Assembly (NCBI RefSeq): GCF_016741875.1
Contig: NZ_JAERRF010000019.1
Coordinates: 116,320-180,319, forward strand
Source of the DNA: Streptomyces coffeae
GTDB taxonomy: Bacteria; Actinomycetota; Actinomycetes; Streptomycetales; Streptomycetaceae
DNA length: 64,000 nt
Direction of reading: 5' to 3'
Shown here: piece by piece, positions 8,476-16,550 of the stretch
Layout: each line of letters opens with the position of its first letter
Numbering within the stretch: position 1 is the first letter of the stretch
Notes under the pieces: generated by a model
The model's input: the letters and a program-made list of their open reading frames with translations, nothing else
The model's database searches: none
Told to the model about the DNA's origin: nothing
Translations under genes and position numbers: made by a program

Positions 8476-9807
8476 TCAGTCGCCGAGCACCCGCCGTAGA
8501 TAGTCGTTGGCGAACAGCCGGTCGGGGTCCAGCCGGTCGCGGATCGCGGTGAACTCACCGAACCGCGGATAGACCCCGGCCAGATAGGCGGCGTCACGGC
8601 TGTGCAGCTTGCCCCAGTGCGGGCGGCCGCCGTGCGCGGTCATGATCTGCTCGGCGGCGGTGAAGTACGCCCGGTGCGGTGTGCCCTGGTACAGATGCAC
8701 CGCGATGTACGCGGTGTCCCGGCCCGAGGCGGTGGACAGCGGGATGTCGTCGGCGGGCGCGGTGCGCACCTCCACCGGGAAGCTGACCCGCAGATCCGAG
8801 CGGTCGACGGTCCGCTTCAGCTCGCGCAGCGCGTCGACCGCGGCCTCGCGCGGCAGGGCGTACTCCATCTCCAGGAAGCGGACCCGGCGCGGACTGGTGA
8901 AGACTTTGTAAGGAATGTCCGTGTAGCTGCGGGCGGACAGCGCCCGGCTGGAGATCTTGGCGATGCCGGGGATGGTCGCGGGGACCGCCCGCCCCACCGA
9001 ACAGGCCATCTGGAAGATGCCGTTGGACAGCAGTTCGTCCTCGACCCAGCCGCTGACCCGGCCCACCGGCTCGGCCGGACCCTGGCTGCGGTTGTTCCGC
9101 TTGGTGTTGCAGTTTCCGGTGTGCGGAAACCAGTAGAACTCGAAGTGCTCGTTCTCGGACACCAGGTGCGGGAAGTCGGCCATCACCCGGTCGAAGGACA
9201 TCGGCTCCTCCCGCGCGGTGAGCAGGAACTCCGGCTCCACCCGGAAGGTGATCGCGCTGACCACACCGAGCGCGCCCAGTCCGACCCGCGCCGCCGCGAA
9301 GATCTCCGGGTGCTCCTCCGCCGAGCAGCGCAGCACCGAGCCGTCCGCCGTCACCAGTTCGAGTCCGGCGATCTGGGCGGAGATCGAGGCGCTGTCCCGT
9401 CCGGTCCCATGGGTGCCGGTGGAGGTGGCCCCGGCCACCGTCTGCTCCATGATGTCGCCCATGTTGGTCAGCGAAAGACCATGGGCCGACAGCGTCTCGT
9501 TGAGCTGCTTGAGCGGAGTGCCCGCGGCCACCGTCACGGTCCCGGCCCCGCGGTCCAGATCCCGTATCCCCACCAGCCGGTCCGGGCGTATCAGCAGCCC
9601 GTCCGTGGCGGCGGCGGTGCTGAAGGAGTGGCCGGTGCCCACCGCCTTCACCGTCAGCCCCTCGGCCGCCGCCCCGCGCACCGCCTCGACGAGGTCCTGA
9701 GTGGACGACGGGCTCACACTCCGCGCCGGACGGGCCGCCACATTGCCCGCCCAGTTACGCCACACGCTGCTCCGACCGGTCCTCACGGTCCTGACGGCCA
9801 TCCGCAC
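8476..9807 (-). CDS. FAD-linked oxidase, D-arabinono-1,4-lactone oxidase family
   Basis: 443 residues. The N-terminal FAD-binding (VAO/PCMH) domain shows GTGHSFS, the usual place of covalent flavin attachment through His in this family, and GATSTGTHGTG. The C-terminal ALO-type domain ends in HWGKLH and PRFGEFTAIRDRLDP. These enzymes oxidise aldono-lactones or sugar alcohols with O2 or an electron acceptor; the substrate here is unknown. The GTG start at 9805-9807 has GGGAGGGG upstream. It overlaps the end of the MFS gene by 53 nt, so transcription from the same operon and translational coupling are likely. Confidence 0.9.
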   Translation of the reverse strand: MRMAVRTVRTGRSSVWRNWAGNVAARPARSVSPSSTQDLVEAVRGAAAEGLTVKAVGTGHSFSTAAATDGLLIRPDRLVGIRDLDRGAGTVTVAAGTPLKQLNETLSAHGLSLTNMGDIMEQTVAGATSTGTHGTGRDSASISAQIAGLELVTADGSVLRCSAEEHPEIFAAARVGLGALGVVSAITFRVEPEFLLTAREEPMSFDRVMADFPHLVSENEHFEFYWFPHTGNCNTKRNNRSQGPAEPVGRVSGWVEDELLSNGIFQMACSVGRAVPATIPGIAKISSRALSARSYTDIPYKVFTSPRRVRFLEMEYALPREAAVDALRELKRTVDRSDLRVSFPVEVRTAPADDIPLSTASGRDTAYIAVHLYQGTPHRAYFTAAEQIMTAHGGRPHWGKLHSRDAAYLAGVYPRFGEFTAIRDRLDPDRLFANDYLRRVLGD

Positions 9808-11008
9808 CCGACCCCTCCCGTTCTGGCGCCGACCGCAGCCGGCGGTATCCGAGGAACGCCACCGCCGCCGCGAGCGCCCCGGCCACCGCCGGCACCAGGT
9901 ACCCCGCCCCGGCCCCGGCGGCGTCGACCACCGAACCGGCGGTCGACGAGCCGAGCGCCACCCCGACCGCGAGCCCGGTGGTGGTCCAGGTCATGCCCTC
10001 GGTCAGATGCGCGCGCGGTACATGCCGTTCGACGAGGGCCATGGTGGTGACCATGGTCGGAGCCACCGTCATGCCCGCGACGAAGAGCGCCCCGGCCAGA
10101 AACGGCAGGTTTCCGACCAGTAGGAGGGGGATCATACTCACGGCCATCGCACAAATACCCACCAGCCACTGGCGGGACACCGACCCGCGCGGCCTCTTCA
10201 TCCCGAACACCGCGCCCGCCAGACACGAGCCCAGCGCGTACACCGACAGCACCAGGCTGGCCGCGGCCTTGTGGCCCTCCTCCTCGGCGAAAGCCACCGT
10301 CACCACGTCGATCGCGCCGAAGATGGCGCCGGTCGCCGCGAAGGTGGCCACCAGCACCCGCAGTCCGGGCGAGCGCAGCGCCGAGCCGCCGGTGTGGTGC
10401 TCGCGCGGATGCGGAACCGGCTCGGTGGCGCGCTGGAGGGTCAGCGAGAAGACGCCGACGGCCAGCAAGCAGGCCGACAGCAGTACGCCCGCCTCCGGGA
10501 ACCAGGCCGTGGACAGACCGATCGAGATCACCGGTCCGACGATGAAGCACACCTCGTCGACGATCGACTCCCAGGCGTACGCGGCGTGCAGCTCCCGCGG
10601 CGCGTCCTGGTGGATCGCCGCCCAGCGGGCGCGCACCATCGCCCCCACGCTCGGGACGCACCCGGCCGCCGCGGCCCAGACGAACAGCGTCCAGTCCGGC
10701 CAGCCCCGGCGCGCGCTCACCAGCAGCCCCGCGACACCGATCAGCGCCACGAGGGTCGCCGGGCGCAGCACCTTGCGTTGGCCGTACCGGTCCACGAGCC
10801 GGGAGATCTGCGGCCCGGCGACCGCCACGGACAGCGCGACGGTGGCCGAGAGCGCGCCCGCCAGTCCGTACCGGCCGGTGAGCTGGGAGATCATCGTGAC
10901 GATGCCGACGCCCTCCATCGCGATCGGCAGCCGCCCGACAAATCCGGCGAGGGAGAACGCCGTGGCGCCGGGAGTGGCGAAGAGCGCACGGTAAGGAGAC
11001 TTGGGCAC
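9755..11008 (-). CDS. MFS transporter
   Basis: 417 residues with about 12 predicted membrane helices. The conserved loop between helices 2 and 3 is visible as RLVDRYGQRKVLRPA. I chose the GTG at 11006-11008 (VPKSPYRALF), with GGAG 7 nt upstream, over a frame that continues upstream without a ribosome site. The C-terminal tail is Arg/Glu/Asp-rich. Drug or metabolite efflux by proton antiport is the family's usual role; no substrate can be read here. It is divergent from ferrochelatase (145 nt between starts) and overlaps the flavoenzyme gene downstream. Confidence 0.9.
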   Translation of the reverse strand: MPKSPYRALFATPGATAFSLAGFVGRLPIAMEGVGIVTMISQLTGRYGLAGALSATVALSVAVAGPQISRLVDRYGQRKVLRPATLVALIGVAGLLVSARRGWPDWTLFVWAAAAGCVPSVGAMVRARWAAIHQDAPRELHAAYAWESIVDEVCFIVGPVISIGLSTAWFPEAGVLLSACLLAVGVFSLTLQRATEPVPHPREHHTGGSALRSPGLRVLVATFAATGAIFGAIDVVTVAFAEEEGHKAAASLVLSVYALGSCLAGAVFGMKRPRGSVSRQWLVGICAMAVSMIPLLLVGNLPFLAGALFVAGMTVAPTMVTTMALVERHVPRAHLTEGMTWTTTGLAVGVALGSSTAGSVVDAAGAGAGYLVPAVAGALAAAVAFLGYRRLRSAPEREGSGADGRQDREDRSEQRVA

Positions 11009-11153
11009 GACAGGACTCCGCCGATGAGCAGGACTGGACAGCGGGACAGGCCCGCTGGGTAAGGAACGTGAGAGCTGATACAGCTTACGGCCGCCGTCGG
11101 TTCCGCGCAGGGGTATTTCCCGCCTGTCAGAGGCTGGTGGCAGGATCGGGAGC

Positions 11154-12296
11154 ATGCCGGATCTGTCAGAACAGCCATCTTCCGCCCCGTACGACGCCCT
11201 GCTCCTGCTCTCCTTCGGCGGGCCGGAGGGGCCGGAGGACGTCGTCCCGTTCCTGGAGAACGTGACGCGCGGACGGGGCATCCCGCGCGAGCGGCTGAAG
11301 GAGGTCGGCCGGCACTACTTCCTCTTCGGCGGCGTCAGCCCGATCAACGCCCAGAACCGCGAGCTGCTCCAGGCGTTGCGCAAGGACTTCGCCGAGCACG
11401 GGCTCGATCTGCCGGTCTACTGGGGCAATCGCAACTGGGCGCCGTATCTGACCGACACCCTGCGCGAGATGGTCACCGACGGCCGCCGCCGCATCCTGGT
11501 GCTGGCCACCAGCGCCTACGCCTCCTACTCCGGCTGCCGCCAGTACCGGGAGAACCTGGCGGACGCGCTCGCCACGCTGGAGACGGAGGGGCTGCCGCTG
11601 CCGCGCGTCGACAAGCTGCGGCATTACTACAACCACCCCGGCTTTGTGCGCCCCATGGTGGAGGCGACGCTCGCCGCGCTCGGCGAGCTGCCCGAGGGGC
11701 TGCGCGCCGCGGCGCACCTGGCCTTCACCACCCACTCCATCCCGACCGCCGCCGCGGACACCTCCGGGCCCCCGGCGGACCACGGCGAGGGCGGCGCGTA
11801 TGTGGCCGAGCACCTCGAGGTGGCCCGGCTGGTCGCCGACGCGGTGCGCGAGCGGACCGGTGCCGACCATCCGTGGCGCCTGGTCTACCAGTCGCGCAGC
11901 GGCGCGCCGCACATCCCGTGGCTGGAGCCGGACATCTGCGATCACCTCGAGGAGCTGCACGGCGAGGGCGCGCCCGCGGCGGTCATGGTCCCGATCGGCT
12001 TCGTCTCGGACCACATGGAGGTCAAGTACGACCTCGACACGGAGGCCGCGGCCAAGGCCGCCGAGCTGGGTCTGCCGGTCTCCCGCGCCTCGACCGTCGG
12101 TGCCGATCCGCGGTTCGCGGCGGCGGTCCGCGATCTGGTGCTGGAGCGCGCGGCCACCGAGCGCTTCGCCGAGGGCGGGGCTGCCGCCGCCCCCGAGCGG
12201 TGCGCGCTGGGCTCCCTCGGCCCGAGCCATGACCTCTGCCCGGTGGGCTGCTGCCCGGCCCGCTCACCGCGGCCCGCGGCCGCGGGCGCCGACTAG
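11154..12296 (+). CDS. hemH: Ferrochelatase (coproporphyrin III type)
   Basis: 380 residues. Inserts Fe2+ into a porphyrin; in actinobacteria the substrate is normally coproporphyrin III (the CpfC reaction), followed by decarboxylation to heme. Motifs: LLLSFGGPEGPEDV at the N-terminus, HYYNHPGF, the metal-site His in TTHSIP, YQSRSGAPHIPWLEPDI, and VPIGFVSDHMEVKYDLD. A C-terminal extension carries Cys350, Cys362, Cys366 and Cys367, a pattern that could hold an Fe-S cluster as in some actinobacterial ferrochelatases (inference). It is followed at 117 nt by an inositol monophosphatase gene in the same direction. Confidence 0.94.
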   Translation: MPDLSEQPSSAPYDALLLLSFGGPEGPEDVVPFLENVTRGRGIPRERLKEVGRHYFLFGGVSPINAQNRELLQALRKDFAEHGLDLPVYWGNRNWAPYLTDTLREMVTDGRRRILVLATSAYASYSGCRQYRENLADALATLETEGLPLPRVDKLRHYYNHPGFVRPMVEATLAALGELPEGLRAAAHLAFTTHSIPTAAADTSGPPADHGEGGAYVAEHLEVARLVADAVRERTGADHPWRLVYQSRSGAPHIPWLEPDICDHLEELHGEGAPAAVMVPIGFVSDHMEVKYDLDTEAAAKAAELGLPVSRASTVGADPRFAAAVRDLVLERAATERFAEGGAAAAPERCALGSLGPSHDLCPVGCCPARSPRPAAAGAD

Positions 12297-12413
12297 GGCC
12301 GGTCCCGGTGGATCCGGGTTGATCCACAACGAGGGCCCGGCCCACCGAAGTCCACGGCCCGTCACCGCCGCCGGCGCCGCTCGCACCCACGGATACATCC
12401 GCGAAGGAGCACG

Positions 12414-13214
12414 ATGACCGACCCGCTCACCACCGAACTGCTCGACCTGGCGCTGGAGGTCGCCCGCCGGGCCGGGGACCTGCTGCGGGACGGCCGCCCG
12501 GCCGACCTCGGCGTGGCCGCCACCAAGTCCAGCCCGATCGACGTCGTCACCGAGATGGACATCGCCTCCGAGAAGCTGATCACCGACTTCCTGGAGCGGC
12601 ACCGCCCGGCCGACGGTGTGCTGGGGGAGGAGGGCGCGAGCCGCGAGGGCAGCAGCGGTGTCCGCTGGGTGATCGATCCGATCGACGGCACGGTGAACTA
12701 CCTCTACGGCCTGCCCGCGTGGGCGGTCAGCATCGCCGTCCAGAAGGACGGCGAGACGATCGTCGGGGTGGTGGCGGCCCCGGTGCGCGGTGAGACGTAC
12801 CACGCGGTGCTCGGCCAGGGCGCGTACGCGGACGGTCGGCCGGTGCGCTGCCGCCCCGCGCCGGAGCTGGAGCGGGCGCTGATCGGCACCGGCTTCGGCT
12901 ATGTGCGGGAGCGGCGTTTCGGGCAGGCCAGGGTGGTGCACGAGCTGCTGCCCACGGTGCGTGACATCCGCCGCGGCGGCTCGGCGGCCATCGATCTGTG
13001 CGACGTGGCCTGCGGGCGGCTCGACGGCTACTACGAGCGCGGGCTCAACCCCTGGGACTACGCGGCCGGGGAGCTGATAGCCCGCGAGGCGGGGGCGCTG
13101 ACCGGCGGACGGCCGGGGACCCCGGGCTCCGGGGAGCTGATGGTCGCCGCGGCCCCCGGGCTCTTCGAAACGCTCCAGGGCCGTCTGGACGAGCTGGGCG
13201 CCTGGCACGACTGA
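12414..13214 (+). CDS. Inositol monophosphatase family protein
   Basis: 266 residues, Mg2+-dependent phosphatase of the IMPase/FBPase/CysQ superfamily. Metal-binding motifs are in order: Glu in GEEG (near residue 71), DPIDGTVNYLYG (residues 86-97) and WDYAAGELIAREAG near the C-terminus. It could act on inositol phosphates (mycothiol or phosphatidylinositol supply), histidinol phosphate or PAP; the sequence alone does not decide. GAAGGAG ribosome site before ATG 12414. A strong hairpin lies 37 nt after the stop. Confidence 0.92.
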   Translation: MTDPLTTELLDLALEVARRAGDLLRDGRPADLGVAATKSSPIDVVTEMDIASEKLITDFLERHRPADGVLGEEGASREGSSGVRWVIDPIDGTVNYLYGLPAWAVSIAVQKDGETIVGVVAAPVRGETYHAVLGQGAYADGRPVRCRPAPELERALIGTGFGYVRERRFGQARVVHELLPTVRDIRRGGSAAIDLCDVACGRLDGYYERGLNPWDYAAGELIAREAGALTGGRPGTPGSGELMVAAAPGLFETLQGRLDELGAWHD

Positions 13215-13250
13215 CGCGGTGCCCCGCGGGTGACTTCCCGCGGACGCCGA

Positions 13251-13283
13251 AGCGCCCCGGTGCCACTGGGACACCGGGGCGCT
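13251..13283. terminator. 12-bp hairpin downstream of the inositol phosphatase
   Basis: AGCGCCCCGGTG (13251-13262) pairs perfectly with CACCGGGGCGCT (13272-13283) around a 9-nt loop. No T-tract follows, which is common for streptomycete terminators. Confidence 0.75.
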
Positions 13284-13332
13284 CGGGCGTGGGACCGGAA
13301 ACAGCCGCTGGATCGTCGGCGCGTTTCCGCTC

Positions 13333-13373
13333 TTGAACCTGGATCTTCTGAACCTGGATCTGTATCTGGATCT
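13333..13373. repeat. Three CTGGATCT repeats
   Basis: CTGGATCT occurs at 13339, 13354 and 13366; the first two sit in a longer shared GAACCTGGATCT unit 15 bases apart. The stretch is unusually AT-rich for this window and lies just beyond the 3' end of the small leftward gene. Function unknown. Confidence 0.5.
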
Positions 13374-13403
13374 TGAAGCAGCGGATCAGTATCCCCGGAG
13401 GGA

Positions 13404-13574
13404 TCAAGCGACGGCGCTGACCTCCACGCCATGCTCGGCGGCCAGCCGACGAAGGTCGTCCAGCTCCGCCTGCTCCACATCGGCGAGGAATTCGTCGCCC
13501 GTCTCACGGGCGCGAGTGAGGTCGGACTGGGTGGTCTCTATACGCTGCAGAATGCCTGCGGTGAACGCGTCCAT
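13404..13574 (-). CDS. Small conserved hypothetical protein, 56 aa
   Basis: The 56-residue product starts MDAFTAGILQRIETTQSDL and is strongly helical and acidic (DEFLADVEQAELDDLRRLAAEHG), with heptad-like Leu/Ile spacing that suggests a short coiled coil. The start is supported by GAGGGGG about 7 nt upstream of the ATG (complement of 13572-13574). A longer frame extends upstream but lacks a ribosome site and has a different composition. Its position between the inositol phosphatase and cutR is, as I recall, conserved in streptomycetes. Function unknown. Confidence 0.78.
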   Translation of the reverse strand: MDAFTAGILQRIETTQSDLTRARETGDEFLADVEQAELDDLRRLAAEHGVEVSAVA

Positions 13575-13921
13575 GGTGCGCCCCCTCGTCGTGGGTCGGT
13601 GGCACGGGGGTGTGCCGACGGCGGGGCGATCACGTACGTGGTCCCTGCGGATGACAGCAAGATCATGGGATGCCAAAAGACAGGGCGTGATCGCGGGTGT
13701 GCACTCGTCCTCCCCACCCCGTTGTGAGCGGAAACCTCCGGCGCGAAAAGAATCTGAATTGCCTGTTCCGGTGGATCCGTCCCGCGCCGGTGGCGGTGCG
13801 GCGGGCCCCGCTCCCCCTTACCGCCGGTTTATGAGACTTCGAGGCAGGATGGAGGGCGCCGAACGCTCATCGAGTTTGGCGAGATCACGCCCGCTGTGGC
13901 CATGACGGAAGGACTAACGAC
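13575..13921. other. Divergent intergenic region before cutR
   Basis: About 350 bases with no gene that I can support. It holds the promoter of the small leftward gene, with a near-perfect palindrome centred on CACGTACGTG at 13631-13640, and an AT-richer stretch at 13735-13765 that may belong to the cutR promoter. No clear -10/-35 pair can be chosen. Confidence 0.5.
13631..13640. promoter_or_regulatory. CACGTACGTG palindrome
   Basis: Perfect 10-bp palindrome, extending to 16 bp (GAT...GTC) with one mismatched pair. It lies 57 bases upstream of the start of the 56-residue leftward gene and about 280 bases upstream of cutR. Possible operator; the regulator is unknown. Confidence 0.35.
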
Positions 13922-14575
13922 GTGCGTGTACTCGTCGTCGAGGACGAGCAGCTGCTCGCGGACGCGGTGGCCACCGGTCTGCGCCGGGAGGCCATGGCCG
14001 TCGACGTCGTGTATGACGGAGCGGCCGCCCTGGAGCGCATCGCCGTCAACGACTACGACGTCGTCGTCCTCGACCGGGACCTGCCCCTCGTCCACGGCGA
14101 CGACGTCTGCCGCAAGCTCGTCGAGCTCGGGATGCCCACCCGGGTCCTGATGCTCACCGCCTCCGGTGACGTCAGCGACCGGGTCGAGGGCCTGGAGATC
14201 GGCGCGGACGACTACCTGCCCAAGCCCTTCGCCTTCAGCGAGCTGATCGCGCGGGTGCGGGCACTCGGCCGCCGTACCACCGTCGCGCTGCCGCCCGTGC
14301 TGGAGCGCGCCGGGATCAAGCTGGACCCCAACCGCCGCGAGGTGTTCCGCAACGGCAAGGAGATCCAGCTGGCGCCGAAGGAGTTCGCGGTGCTGGAGGT
14401 GCTGATGCGCAGCGAGGGCGCCGTGGTCTCCGCGGAGCAGCTGCTGGAGAAGGCCTGGGACGAGAACACCGACCCGTTCACCAACGTGGTCCGGGTGACC
14501 GTGATGACGCTGCGTCGCAAGCTGGGTGAGCCCGCGGTGATCGTCACCGTTCCCGGCTCGGGTTACCGGATCTGA
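13922..14575 (+). CDS. cutR: Response regulator CutR
   Basis: 217 residues, OmpR/PhoB-type. Receiver domain with the acidic pair Glu7/Asp8, phospho-acceptor Asp51 in VVVLDRDLP, Thr in MLTASG and Lys in YLPKPF. A winged-helix DNA-binding domain occupies residues about 125-217, ending GSGYRI. Length and position match CutR of Streptomyces lividans/coelicolor, which with CutS was first linked to copper metabolism and antibiotic control and later to secretion stress. GTG start at 13922 preceded by GAAGGAC. cutS begins 6 nt after the stop, so the two form an operon. Confidence 0.93.
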   Translation: MRVLVVEDEQLLADAVATGLRREAMAVDVVYDGAAALERIAVNDYDVVVLDRDLPLVHGDDVCRKLVELGMPTRVLMLTASGDVSDRVEGLEIGADDYLPKPFAFSELIARVRALGRRTTVALPPVLERAGIKLDPNRREVFRNGKEIQLAPKEFAVLEVLMRSEGAVVSAEQLLEKAWDENTDPFTNVVRVTVMTLRRKLGEPAVIVTVPGSGYRI

Positions 14576-14581
14576 CCGGGC

Positions 14582-15817
14582 ATGGCGACGACCCCGCTTC
14601 CGCCGACCGCGCCCCCCAAGCCCAGCTGGGACCCGCCGCACGGTTCGCCGCCCAACCCGTGGCTGCGCCCCACCATCCGGATACGGCTCACCCTGCTGTA
14701 CGGCGGGATGTTCCTGATCGCCGGTGTGGTGCTGCTGACGATCATCTATCTGCTCGCGGCCGACGCCATCCGGCGCGGCAGTGAGTTCCCGCTGCAGATC
14801 GTGCGGATCGACTACAAGCCGACCGACACCTGCCATCTGCCCAGCCAGGGCAACAACGACGCGTTCAACCGCGCGGTGGCCCAGTGCATGAAGCAGCAGC
14901 GCGACTTCGCCCTGGACGGGCTGCTGCGCCGCTCGCTGATCGCCCTGCTGGGGCTGGCCGTGGTTGCCTTCGCGTTCGGCTACGCCATGGCCGGACGGGT
15001 GCTCTCGCCGCTGGGCCGGATCACCCGTACGGCGCGCCAGGTGGCGGGTTCGGACCTGTCCCGCCGGATCGAGCTGGACGGCCCGGACGACGAGCTGAAG
15101 GAGCTGGCCGACACCTTCGACGAGATGCTGGAACGGCTGGACCGGGCGTTCACCGCCCAGCAGCGGTTCGTCGCCAACGCCTCGCACGAGCTGCGCACCC
15201 CGCTGGCGATCAACCGCACCCTGCTGGAGGTCCATCTCTCCGATCCGCAGGCGTCCCCGGAGCTGGTACAGCTGGGCAGAACACTGCTGGCCACCAATGA
15301 GCGCAGCGAGCAGCTGGTGGAGGGCCTGCTGCTGCTCGCCCGCAGCGACAACGAGATCGTCGACCGTAAACCGGTGGACCTCGCCGAGGTCGCCTCCCAG
15401 GCGCTGGACCAGGTCCGGGCCGAGGCGGAGGCCAAGGGCGTGGAGGTGCGCGGGGTGCGCGAGCCCGCGGTGGTCCAGGGCAACGGTGTACTGCTGGAGC
15501 GGATCGCGTTGAACCTGGTGCAGAACGCGGTGCGCTACAACGTCGCCGAGGGCGGCTGGGTACAGGTCACCACCGGGATCGAGCAGGGTCAGGCGGTGCT
15601 GGTGGTGGCGAACACCGGCCCTGTGGTCCCGGCCTACGAGCTGGACAACATCTTCGAGCCCTTCCGGCGGCTGCGTACCGAGCGCACCGGCAGCGACAAG
15701 GGCGTCGGCCTCGGACTGTCGATCGCGCGCTCGGTGGCACGCGCCCACGGCGGCAGGATCGCGGCGGAGACGCGCGAGGGAGGCGGCCTTGTCATGCGGG
15801 TGGCGCTCCCGCTCTGA
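14582..15817 (+). CDS. cutS: Sensor histidine kinase CutS
   Basis: 411 residues. The Pro-rich cytoplasmic N-terminus is followed by a membrane helix at about 38-60, an extracytoplasmic loop at about 61-116, a second helix at about 118-140, a HAMP domain, and the HisKA motif ANASHELRTPL with phospho-acceptor His202. The HATPase domain has N-box NLVQNAVRYN, and GVGLGLSIARSVARAHGG at the end. The sensor loop contains exactly two cysteines, Cys84 and Cys102, which could form or lose a disulfide and so report on the redox or folding state outside the membrane (inference). It phosphorylates CutR. Confidence 0.93.
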   Translation: MATTPLPPTAPPKPSWDPPHGSPPNPWLRPTIRIRLTLLYGGMFLIAGVVLLTIIYLLAADAIRRGSEFPLQIVRIDYKPTDTCHLPSQGNNDAFNRAVAQCMKQQRDFALDGLLRRSLIALLGLAVVAFAFGYAMAGRVLSPLGRITRTARQVAGSDLSRRIELDGPDDELKELADTFDEMLERLDRAFTAQQRFVANASHELRTPLAINRTLLEVHLSDPQASPELVQLGRTLLATNERSEQLVEGLLLLARSDNEIVDRKPVDLAEVASQALDQVRAEAEAKGVEVRGVREPAVVQGNGVLLERIALNLVQNAVRYNVAEGGWVQVTTGIEQGQAVLVVANTGPVVPAYELDNIFEPFRRLRTERTGSDKGVGLGLSIARSVARAHGGRIAAETREGGGLVMRVALPL

Positions 15818-15912
15818 GCGGGCAGACGGGCCGGGAATCGGAAGCTGGGGTACCGTCGGGAGGTGTTCGCTTTGGGCGGAATTTTCGTGATCCGACCCGC
15901 ACCTGTATGGTG

Positions 15913-15926
15913 TGTGATCGATCACA
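15913..15926. promoter_or_regulatory. Perfect palindrome TGTGATCGATCACA
   Basis: 14-bp perfect palindrome about 310 bases upstream of the DUF4193 gene. It resembles a Crp half-site pair but with 4 instead of 6 spacer bases, so a different dimeric regulator is as likely. Confidence 0.4.
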
Positions 15927-15999
15927 TGGGCGATTTTCAGGCCATATACTCTGCGTGATCGCCGAGGTTGACGGAAAGCCGGGAAAATCCGGGTTTTCG

Positions 16000-16013
16000 G
16001 TGACCGAGATCAC
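16000..16013. promoter_or_regulatory. Crp-like site GTGA-N6-TCAC
   Basis: GTGA (16000-16003), six bases, TCAC (16010-16013). The spacing equals that of cAMP-receptor-protein sites. It lies 221 bases upstream of the DUF4193 start. Binding is an inference from the pattern only. Confidence 0.35.
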
Positions 16014-16233
16014 GGGAAGTACACGTCATGGCGCATGCGAGTGCGACAGTCGGACCGTGTACGGTCCCGATGGCCATCCAACCCGATCACCTCTTCAGGG
16101 GTGCGGTTGGGTGTCGATTGAGTAACAGACCTTGATGTGAGGCAAAATCTCCGCCTCGGGTCGGGCACAAGTCCGGCCTCTCACGCGTTACGTGCGCTGG
16201 AGACACCGCAGACACCCAGAGGGGGAGAGCGAC

Positions 16234-16536
16234 ATGGCAACGGATTACGACACCCCACGCAAGACCGACGATGACGTCAACGAGGACAGCATCGAGGAGC
16301 TGAAGGCCAGGCGGAACGACAAGTCCGCCTCGACCGTCGACGTGGACGAGTTCGAGCAGGCCGAGGGCCTCGAGCTGCCCGGTGCGGACCTCTCGAACGA
16401 GGAGCTGTCCGTGCGGGTACTGCCCCGCCAGGCGGACGAGTTCACCTGCATGAGCTGCTTCCTCGTGCACCACCGCAGCCAGCTGGCCAACGAGACCAAG
16501 AACGGCCAGCCGATCTGCCGCGACTGCGCGGCCTGA
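16234..16536 (+). CDS. DUF4193 zinc-ribbon protein
   Basis: 100 residues, conserved throughout actinobacteria. The N-terminal half is acidic and Lys-rich and probably extended. The C-terminal half holds a four-cysteine ribbon, CMSC near residue 73 and CRDC near residue 96, expected to bind zinc. Function is not established; small ribbon proteins of this kind often contact RNA polymerase or ribosomes (inference). The start is fixed by GGGGGAGAG directly upstream of ATG 16234. The long regulatory region before it suggests strong or growth-phase-dependent expression. The next gene starts 14 nt after the stop. Confidence 0.9.
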   Translation: MATDYDTPRKTDDDVNEDSIEELKARRNDKSASTVDVDEFEQAEGLELPGADLSNEELSVRVLPRQADEFTCMSCFLVHHRSQLANETKNGQPICRDCAA

Positions 16537-16550
16537 GCCACGACGCAGGC

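Larger units (their letters stand above)
15818..16233. other. Intergenic region cutS / DUF4193 gene with several inverted repeats
   Basis: 416 bases, AT-richer than its neighbours and without a gene that I can support. It carries TGTGATCGATCACA (15913-15926), GTGA-N6-TCAC (16000-16013) and GGACCGT-GT-ACGGTCC (16052-16067), and GTGATC also recurs at about 15886 and 15955. The density of symmetric sites suggests a complex promoter for the DUF4193 gene. A small RNA cannot be excluded. Confidence 0.6.

Noticed and set aside
15913..15926. Canonical Crp site
   Set aside because: The half-sites have 4 instead of 6 bases between them, so a Crp call would be wrong as it stands. Recorded only as a palindrome.
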